NCBI GenBank assembly: GCA_900618425.1
Contig: UZAN01043501.1
Coordinates: forward strand, 22,536 to 41,106
Direction: 5' to 3'
DNA from: Echinostoma caproni
Lineage: Eukaryota; Platyhelminthes; Trematoda; Plagiorchiida; Echinostomatidae
Length of the DNA: 18,571 bases
Shown: one piece after another, positions 8,240-15,447 of the stretch
Position numbering within the stretch: position 1 is the stretch's first letter
Layout of the letters: each line of letters begins with the position of its first letter
Program-made: the position numbers and the translations under genes
The notes under the pieces: model-generated
The model's input: only the letters and a program-made list of their open reading frames with translations
Databases searched by the model: none
What the model was told of the DNA's origin: nothing

Positions 8240-8250
8240 GTAATACAATA

Positions 8251-8535
8251 AATGATCGGAAAGCGAGATCAAAGTTCCCCCAGAATCCGGAGAGATAGGT
8301 TCACAATCTATTCAGTCTACCCATAGATAATACGCTACAGGAGGCTTTTTAGCTCGGTACTAAATTCTACTACCCAAAATCCAGAGATAATCAGCTTTCG
8401 ATAGAAGTTCAATTTGAGAACCCATGTTCACAGACAGAAGTTTTAACTGCTATAGAACAGAAAGCAGTCGATGATTTCGAATCTACACTTGTTGATGCAG
8501 ATTTTCAATATCGTCGCACGAAAGTAACACGTGGA
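8251..8535 (+). pseudogene. PLE-3 N-terminal domain (part 2), up to the LINE insertion
   Basis: In the next frame the sequence reads PQNPER, a TAG (8296-8298), then VHNLFSLPIDNTLQEAF, another TAG, LGTKFYYPKSRDNQLSIEVQ and FENPCSQTEVLTAIEQKAVD. It runs to STLVDADFQYRRTKVTRG, ending at 8535. The V-H-N-L-S and V-Q-F-E-N blocks, and the L-V-D...Y...K-x-x-R-G block, are typical PLE motifs upstream of the RT. The TAG before VHNL stands where a Trp is common, so TGG to TAG is a likely history. The frame is cut by CR1-D and resumes after it in the same frame (about 9454). Confidence 0.82.
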
Positions 8536-9445
8536 TGTTTCCCATTCCTCCTGCATTCATTGGTTGTAGATACGCAGATGACGTTGTTTTAGGTTGTAAA
8601 GCGTCCACCCCGGAAGAGGCTTCAGAAATTCAAAGCAAGTTAAGCGACGTTGCTGTTTGATCCCTGTCCCGTTCCCTCTCATTGAATGCCTCTAAATGTC
8701 AAGATGTTGTGTTTTCCCTCTTGGGCGGTGTGCCATATTCAGCCCTCACATATAGGTTCCCCACCCTCTCTGCCAATCAAAAATCCGTATCGAAATCAAA
8801 AGTAGTAAAATGCCTTGGTGTTACCTTATTACACAATTTATCATGGTCACTGCATGTTCAAAACACGTTCTGTAAAGTTAGAAAGCCTCATATTTCTCAC
8901 TCCGATTGAGATTGCTTTCTGTTCCTCATAAGCTGATTGTTTGTGAATGCATGCGTGCTACCCCACTGGTTGTATCGCTCCCCAGTGATGTTTTCCGGCC
9001 TGTTGAAGAAAGACTTTTGTTTCCTGGCGAGATCTCTGAAACACATCTCTAAATGTAGTGGCATTGTCAGGGATAAACTGGCGGATTCTATCATAGATAG
9101 ACACCTACAAGCATGCGAAAGTTTCACTGCCAAAATACTCTCAGACACTTACCACCCATTACACAACGAATTTCCAAAAGCTGTATCTACATCTTCCACA
9201 CGCTCAAGATTTATTTGCTCGTACCTCTGCTTATCTTAATTCTGTTCTGTTATATCTAGCACGTCTACTTATTGACAAAGAGAAAATTTCCACAGAATTG
9301 CACAAGTGCTTGCTTCATTGACAAACACAATCTACTGCTTTCAGTTTCATTATGCAATGCGTTTATAAGTTTGAATCCACAAATATGGTGTAAATGCTGA
9401 GAATTCACCCATCCGGGTGCATAAAGCTACTACTGACTTGACTAC
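8536..9445 (+). mobile_element. CR1-D: 5'-truncated LINE nested in PLE-3
   Basis: The LINE starts abruptly just before its RT motif C. It reads PPAFIGCRYADDVVLGCKAS, with both catalytic Asp residues intact (YADD at 8571-8582), then LSLNASKCQDVVF, VKCLGVTLLHNLSWSLHV and LFVNACVLPHWLYRSPVMFS. One frame carries it from 8535 to 9239 with in-frame stops at about 8658, 8907 and 8928. A +1 shift then gives ARTSAYLNSVLLYLARLLID to a TGA at 9319-9321. Its 3' tail contains a stem-loop (9406-9419). Truncation at the 5' end is expected for target-primed LINE insertion. PLE motifs end right before it and resume right after it, so it inserted later than PLE-3. No clear target duplication is visible. Confidence 0.88.
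9406..9419 (+). other. 3' stem-loop of the CR1-D LINE
   Basis: CACCC and GGGTG (5 bp, perfect) flank the loop ATCC, followed by GCATAAAGCTACTACTGACT. A small hairpin next to a short tail is the usual place where a LINE RT recognises its own RNA. The hairpin is seen; recognition is inference. Confidence 0.55.
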
Positions 9446-9453
9446 TTAGTTAA

Positions 9454-9951
9454 AAACATTTCAAAGCACTTCATGATCTGAAACTGAATACAGAAATGAT
9501 AATATCGGAACCCGACAAAGTTGGGGGAGTGATTCTATTGGATCGTAAAGATTACACAAACAATATGATGACAATTCTAAACGACAGTAACAAGTTTACG
9601 AAGCACAAAAAAAGGAAAAGTATTTCAATGGCAGCGGAAGGACAACGGATCAAATGCCTCAAAACGCTGAAAGATCAAAATTACTTATCGAGATCTTAGT
9701 AAGAAGAAATAAAACCAATTGGGACTCATATACCCGGACTGGATGGCCTACCGAAAGTTCACAAAGCTGGAACATCATTACGACCGGTGCTCGATTTGCG
9801 TAACTCACCCTTTCACTCAATTGCTGCATCACTCCTGCCTCCGGTCAGGAACAAAATCTACCTGAAGGATACTTTCGAATTTGTCGACCTAATTCGGGAC
9901 CTGGACGTCACAGATTTGACAGAGTTCATTGGGCATAGAATCACCTTTTAA
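9454..9951 (+). pseudogene. PLE-3 reverse transcriptase, N-terminal part
   Basis: The PLE frame resumes with KHFKALHDLKLNTEMIISEP and DKVGGVILLDRKDYTNNMMT, the P-D-K-G-x-G-V-V/I-L-x-D block that opens the PLE RT domain. After two stops (TAG TAA, 9697-9702) the same frame gives GLDGLPKVHKAGTSLRPVLD, then LRNSPFHSIAASLLPPV, the G-L-P-K-x-H-K...L-R-P block. Then KDTFEFVDLIRDLDVTDLTE follows, leading into motif A. The frame is lost by TAA at 9949-9951 and the protein shifts to the frame starting near 9929. Confidence 0.88.
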
Positions 9952-10594
9952 AAGTCTGCCACTATGTGAGACGGTGTCTAACCTTTGCCAGTGCATTGAT
10001 GAGGAAAACATACAACTTGGAATTGCAACTACAAATTTGAAGGAATTGTTATTACGATGTACATATAATATCCAATTTTCTTTTAATGGCACAATCTACA
10101 AACAGACGAAAGGTGTAGCTATGGGTTCCTCACTTGACCCACTCCTTGCAGATGTTTTCTTAGCCAAACTGGAAAACAACGACGTACGAGATATCATACA
10201 TCAACCACCGCTTTACTGCCGTTACGTTAGCGACACTTTTATCCTTTCCTATAAATGTATTTTATCGAACATAATATTGGATCGTTTTAGCCGAGCTCAT
10301 CCGTCAATCAACTTTACGATGGAAACAGAAGATCAGAATACGTTCCACTTCCTCGATGTCAACTTCAAGAAGGGAATCAATGGGAAGTTATTCCGCTCAA
10401 TGTTTCGAAAGCCAACATGGAACGGTTTTCAAAGTTTCGTTTCAATGAAATGTAAACGAAACTTAGTCCAATGTCTGGCCTTCAGAACTCAAATGATCTG
10501 CTCCAAGGATCTAGTGGAGGCAGAACTTAGATTCCTCAAATCTACACTCCTCAATAACGGATACCCAGAGGGTTCATCGACAAGAATCTCATAG
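9929..10594 (+). pseudogene. PLE-3 reverse transcriptase palm and thumb
   Basis: This is the longest readable piece, at 221 codons. It starts inside motif A: SLGIESPFKSLPLCETV, where PLEs have F-D-V, so the catalytic Asp is Gly (GGC, 9932-9934). Motif B is QTKGVAMGSSLDPLLADVFL (residues 59-78). Motif C is CRYVSDTFIL (residues 97-106), with the first Asp of Y-V-D-D changed to Ser (AGC, 10229-10231). FHFLDVNFKKG and FRKPTWNGFQSFVSMKCKRN follow (residues 139-179), then the thumb AELRFLKSTLLNNGYPEG. Frame changes near 10568, where the next frame reads GFIDKNLIEKP. Two of the three metal-binding Asp positions are gone, so no RT activity is expected. Confidence 0.93.
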
Positions 10595-10918
10595 AAAAGC
10601 CCACAATGCCTAAACCAAACACGGCCAAAAAGGAAGAACTATTCTTGCAGCTCCAGTTCAAAGGAGATTCAAGTGGTGATCTACTAAGAAGACGTCTGGA
10701 GAAAGCTATTGCACGAACATTTCCAGTCACCGCTCTACGTTTGATGTTTACAGGCCAGCCTCAGCTCTGTACAAACCTCAAGGATAAGCTGTCCATTCTC
10801 TCTTCATCTATGATAACGTATTCCTTCACTGGCACATGTTCGGCAAGGTATACAGGATGATGATGAACGATGAGGCAGTTCTCCCATAGGATCGGAGAAC
10901 GAATTGCAAGAAAACAAT
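10569..10918 (+). pseudogene. PLE-3 linker and first half of the GIY-YIG nuclease
   Basis: The frame reads GFIDKNLIEKPTMPK, then ELFLQLQFKGDSSGDLLRRR (the PLE linker signature L-P-F-K-G-D, with Pro changed to Gln), EKAIARTFPVTALRLMF, and KDKLSILSSSMITYSFTGTC with SARYTG. This leads into the GIY-YIG core. The core is then interrupted by three consecutive TGA codons (10858-10866). It resumes in frame as TMRQFSHRIGERIARK, the usual R-Q-L...R-I-x-E-H helix. One of the conserved linker Cys residues is Gly here, and YIG is YTG with the following Arg lost. Confidence 0.85.
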
Positions 10919-11206
10919 AACCAGTGCTATTATGGCCCACCTTGCCGATACCAGGTATCAGCCAGAAAACGATGCATTCAAAGTCATCTACAAAGTACCG
11001 CAAAACGAATCGAATGTAGCTCGGAAACGTCACATGGCAACGGCAGAAGCTGGAGCAATGAAACCATGAACCCCCCATTGTGCAAACAGAAGAAGATGGT
11101 TACCGCATTCCCGTTGCCTTGGCCCAAATCAAAGCTACGTGATGACCCGAATCATGCCCTCAGTTGTGTCGAGATGACGCATCATGATGTGACAAATAGC
11201 ACGTGA
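10914..11206 (+). pseudogene. PLE-3 second half of the GIY-YIG nuclease and C-terminal tail
   Basis: After a frame change near 10918 the sequence reads TITSAIMAHLADTRYQ, the S-x-I-x-x-H-L-x-D-T-G-H motif with its Gly and His replaced, then AFKVIYKVPQNESNVARKRH and ATAEAGAMKP to a TGA at 11067-11069. A further shift gives NPPLCKQKKMVTAFPLPWPK and a short tail ending at 11206. That L-C-x-Q-K...L-P-W-P block is the standard PLE C terminus, so the protein is present to its natural end. Confidence 0.85.
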
Positions 11207-11376
11207 CAAAAGGTTACCGAAAATTCCAGAACTGACCTTTGTCGCCACTCTCACTTCGCCCACTTTCCCCATTTTATCCACTCTCTCTGATTATACTTGA
11301 TAGACATTGTTTTATTTTCATACTTAACCTCGACGGACCAATCACATTTATTTCTACGTTAGATATAAACTCAAAC
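11207..11376 (+). other. PLE-3 3' untranslated stretch
   Basis: AT- and pyrimidine-rich sequence between the end of the coding remnant and the 3' terminal repeat. I see no ORF or strong motif in it. Confidence 0.5.
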
Positions 11377-11439
11377 ATAGCTGTAAAGGCCTGAAGACGA
11401 AGTCACGAAAACAAGCTCGTTCGCTACACTGTTTGGCTT
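11377..11439 (+). repeat. 3' PLE-3 terminal repeat with hammerhead-like core
   Basis: It begins CATAGCTGTAAAGGCCTGAA and matches the reverse complement of 7782-7720, ending at TGTTTGGCTT just before the right-hand 13-bp duplication. It holds CTGAAGA (11391-11397), GAAAA (11407-11411), an ACAAGCTCGT near-palindrome (11411-11420) and TTC (to 11422). These are the pieces of a type I hammerhead core, with predicted cleavage after 11422. Stem II could form only two or three pairs. Confidence 0.75.
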
Positions 11440-11452
11440 TCAATATTGGTTT
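11440..11452. repeat. Right target-site duplication of PLE-3 (TCAATATTGGTTT)
   Basis: Identical to 7679-7691. The flanking bases differ (left copy preceded by AATTA and followed by CATGG; right copy preceded by GGCTT and followed by AATCA), so the shared word is exactly 13 bases. Confidence 0.75.
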
Positions 11453-12769
11453 AATCATCATGTGTTGACTCCTTCAAAACTGACCTCGTTTGCCTCATTT
11501 TGTTGAGTGGTTTGCAATCAAGATGGTAACAAATCTGACTCTGGTTTTACCTTATTTTAATTTTCTTCCGTGATAATTCACTATCCACTTACAATGATTT
11601 AAATTGATGAAAACATTATCCAACAGATCTTTTTATACCTACCGGAAAAATAAGATTCTTTTATTCACAAATCCTTATTCTTGCACCCTCCAACCCCATT
11701 ACGCGTCAACCTCGACATTTTGGCTTTGATCGAACGGTTTTGATTGACTTTTAGGTTTCCAAGCCTTTACATCCTGTCTCCTGATAAATTCATTTGGGAT
11801 AGAGAACATTGGCGCAAAGCCATAAAACCACGAACGACTTTCCGACTCCTCAAACCGCAACAACTTTCAACTCCTCTCTTGTATGAATAACAAATATGTC
11901 ATTTCGTACCCCGTGCCCTTGTTAATTAATCGTCAGACAGTCAGTTGTCTCTTGTCTTAACGAATTACTCCTACACTACAATGTCCAACCTTTTCCCGTT
12001 GAGTTTTATGTCCATACGCATTCTTGTGTGGGATTGAACAAGGAGTGATTGATTAAAATTTCCATGGTGAAATCAGGTTGAACCGTAACTTATTTCTCAG
12101 ACATACAGGCATTGGGATAAACTAAGTTCGGATTACAGAGATCAGGCACAGCTGATAGGGGAACAAACTTTTCGGGTGTTGGTGCATAATAACGGCCCCA
12201 TGTAAATGTCCCAAATGAATTACATGCTTCCAGCAGTGTATATCTTTCCTCAGGAACAACAAAAATTAAGGGGCAACATTATTCCTTCAATCGAGTAAAC
12301 ATTCATTACATCATCGGTTACATCTCGTGCGACAGTATTATTGGATTGGATTGACATTCAATGCTAGAGTGACCCGCAGATAATGAACCCCCAGGTGCAG
12401 GCAAACAGAACACAAGTTCGGTAATCTACATGCATTGAGAGACAGCTAAACAACGTGCCTCAAGTTATGAGCAATCCGGCTTAGAAATGAAGCAACGCAG
12501 GAGAGAATGGAACGAGATATCGAGTCAAGTCACTGTCCAAGCACAATCAAACCAAAGATAGGGGAACGTAAAGGGAACAGCATATTTAATGGGATAAATC
12601 GAGCAATAAATGAGTCAGGCTGCTTTTGTGTTCGGTGTACTAAGCTCAGGGTGGGGGCTGGTACTGGTGTAATGTTATTGAGTGCGTTATTGGTAAGTGA
12701 TGCTTGTGTGTGAGTCTGAGGGACCAAATTGGATATTTACCTTTGATCATGTGATACAGTCAATCGGTG
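11453..12769. other. Stretch with no recognisable gene
   Basis: AT-rich sequence with scattered stops on both strands. The small open frames at 12507-12713 (+) and 12727-12530 (-) overlap on opposite strands and have no known motif. I see no RNA gene or transposon signature. Confidence 0.5.
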
Positions 12770-13145
12770 TCCAACCTAAAATGGGCTGTGTTCCTGGATC
12801 TTTGTATGCAACTGCCTATCTGTTTGCTCAATGTAAGATGCTACGCATTCACATTCACACTGGCAAATGACGTGTGATTTGGCGGATAGTGGTAGGAGTT
12901 GCTTTGTGGGTGAAGTGGGGATGCGCGTAGTTGAGCACGGGACGATTGGTTTGGCGGTATTATGATTCCGTCTTACCACATTTTTCAATTAGCCTTGGAG
13001 TATCGGGCTGATTTGGTCGCCTTTGAGGAGAAGGTAATTGTAGACCTTCTTCTTAGGAACGTACGACACTACTCGTTTTGCTACGGTGTCCTAATGAAAT
13101 TCTTGATAAAATTACCAGAGTAGACATTCTAGAGAACAATTAACT
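12770..13145 (-). pseudogene. PLE-4: Penelope-like thumb end / linker / GIY-YIG remnant
   Basis: On the minus strand, NVYSGNFIKNFIRTP (about 13128-13084) resembles the N-G-Y-P-x-x-F-I end of a PLE thumb. After a frame change, one frame reads KKKVYNYLLLKGDQISPILQ (within 13078-12992), the linker L-P-F-K-G-D block as LLLKGD. It then has a TAA and LKNVVRRNHNTAKPI, STTRIPTSPTKQLLPLSAKS and HVICQCECECVASYIEQTDR with QLHTKIQEHSPF. The last part is the GIY-YIG core with its Cys-rich lead; YIG-Arg has become YIE-Gln. Similarity stops at the next in-frame stop (about 12776), so the nuclease C-terminal half is missing. No RT palm is recognisable upstream. Confidence 0.8.
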
Positions 13146-15447
13146 TGATGCAACGCATATGAACCAAGCGGTATTCTGTTCCATGTATTTTTCCAACAAT
13201 TCAAGGTCAAAGAGAAGTCACATAACGATGAAAATCCACTTTATTGAAACAAAAGCTGTTCATTTTAGAAATTTGAAGCAATCAGTTCCCTTTACGGTTT
13301 ATATAAACAACGTTTTAACCTCTCGCGACATTTGTCTTCCTTCTGTTCACTTCTCTCATTCGTGATTTAATCGGAACTGTTATCTTGGTAAAGCAAGATT
13401 CCTTCGAGTTTCTCGTATTGTATTCTTTCAGGTATTCCTATAGACATTAAAAAACTGAGGAGAACCCGCGAAATCTTTTCATGGATACGTTGTGTAGCAT
13501 CATCTTGCTAAGGTGGTTAAAGAACCTTTCGTACTGATTGTGCTTGTTTGTAAAATTGATTTCACGTTCGATTCCAACAGAGGGAGAGATTTTGACGAAA
13601 TACAAAGTGCAGTTTGCACAACAACCTTTAGAGTAAGCACGGCTAAAGGGGGCTTAAGATAGTACACCGCATTATGTCTACTTCTACGGGTAGACATCAA
13701 ACATAAATGACCATAGTGGCTTTGTGGTGGTGCCTTATTTGTAATTATGAATAGCAACCATACAGAGTGTTCTACTATATATTCAATAGACTATTTGATC
13801 GTTCCTCACATTATTCTGATAGAATGATGGACGATCATTCTGTTCCGAATTTAACGGGTTAGTGTTTCCAACAAGAGTGACCTCGAAAATAAATTCTCTT
13901 GTAACTGATCACATAATGAGTAAAGGATTTTTGTTAGCGTCATTATATACAACCTTTGGAGTGCAATGATTAATTTTCCGAAACATTTCCTTATTTAACC
14001 CGGGGAGATAGAAAGCATATATTGTAACCACTAAATTGAAATTCGTTCAAAAGCTCAATGTACTATCCAAACACACTTTACTTCTGAATAAAACAGCTTA
14101 TACACTAGGGACAGAAATTAGATTAATTCTGGAATTTGCTTGCCCTCAATCAGCCGTCTACGCGCCTTGAATGGGCCGGAATGTTATCAGAATAATACCG
14201 TATGTTGAAAGTTTGATTTATGCATTGTTACAGGCTGGAACACAATTGGTTATCGAGCCAATATCTGAAAGCGGATTGATAAAAGGCAAAACCAATGGCC
14301 AGTATCAGTGCTCATCATGTTGTTCTGCTTGTTTTATTCAAATTACTTGAAGGGCAAGGGTGTTCTCAATAATTCCAAGAATTTCACTTTGTATCCATTT
14401 GTTATGATCCACTTTAAGGCATGGACAGAAAACAACCTATAATAATCAAGTAGAGTCATTTTATGACTATTGATTGCCATTTTTCTTGGTCGTAAATAAA
14501 GCTATATCTTGAGCATTTCTTGTGAATAATATGAAAATTCTATCAATACTGAGTGACAGATTTTGATAAATTGTTTGTGCCCCCACCGACTGTCTCTTCA
14601 ACTTGGTAACGGGCATAAATAACAACGATTTTGTGTTGTGATACGCAAAACGTGTAAAAACAAGCTTCTGTTCGGTTGGGTTTGGTTTAAATAACTCGCA
14701 CTGGGTGGAAGGTCACGGCATAGTGTAGATACAAAAATACGGAGTTTGACCGACCTATCACAATGGATTACGATGTGCGCCGTATTATGATTTTTGCTGA
14801 CTCTATATCAACACGAGATGGAGAGGGATGATTTCAAGTTCAAAACGTCGGTTGAATTATTTTATGTAGTAAGGGATCACTCGTGATGTGAAATCACATG
14901 TCCATACAGGAAAGCCTGGGACACAGTACTCCTGTACCTTCCACTGCTTTCATCCCTTACCTGGAATAATGAATGACTGCAGCAGTATAATCTTTCGTGT
15001 GCAATTTATATCGACGAACGGCTGAGAGTTGACCGCTGGGTTCCACGAAACGTTTCTTAACTTGATTTGTATTCCTCTGGTAACAATACATGTGTATCCT
15101 CAATTTTGCCGATCATTGCCACTCCCTCAAGTGATTAGTTTGTCTATTGTTTTAACAAACCGTCGGCGAAAGAGAGCCCGCTGATCACAGCCGGAGTAAT
15201 GAAACGAGACATCCGATTATGCTCTCCCCGTCGATTCTTTGAGCGGATAATTAAACTTGACATCAATGTCTCAAACGCACACGGACAAACACCGCTTTGG
15301 TTAAAAAATACCTATGTATATCAATGGGACAATCGAAACCCAATAGTCTAACCACATCAAATTTACTCCGCAGCAGCTAATTTCGCGGGCAGCAAGTGTC
15401 ACCGCTTAAACTATTTCAGGGTTTCCGAAAATCTGAGAAAAAGACAT
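13146..15447. other. Long AT-rich stretch with no recognisable gene
   Basis: No named domain is visible on either strand. A minus-strand region (13757-13430) has two overlapping open frames; one reads EREINFTNKHNQYERFFNHL. I cannot place it, though a decayed PLE N-terminal region is conceivable. A small hairpin (AGAATGAT / ATCATTCT, 13821-13841) is present. Nothing resembling tRNA or rRNA was noticed. Confidence 0.45.

Larger units (their letters stand above)
7692..11439 (+). mobile_element. PLE-3: near-complete Penelope-like retroelement with a nested LINE
   Basis: Layout: inverted terminal repeat (7692-7782, -), direct 5' terminal repeat (about 7790-7876, +), N-terminal domain (7799-8535), nested CR1-D LINE (about 8536-9445), RT (9454-10594), linker and GIY-YIG nuclease (about 10569-11069), C-terminal tail (to 11206), 3' untranslated stretch, and 3' terminal repeat (11377-11439). 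A 13-bp direct repeat brackets it. Without the LINE it is about 2.8 kb, close to the size of a compact PLE. The reading frame changes at least five times and contains many stops. Catalytic residues in RT motifs A and C are lost, so this is a dead copy. Confidence 0.88.

Noticed and set aside
14655..14690. ACAAGCTTCTGTTCGG as another PLE terminal repeat
   Set aside because: Only the AACAAGCTT word and a loose GTTTGG match; no CTGANGA core or flanking repeat homology.
14886..14899. Short palindrome ATGTGA-AA-TCACAT
   Set aside because: Six-base arms with a two-base loop occur by chance in several kilobases of AT-rich DNA.
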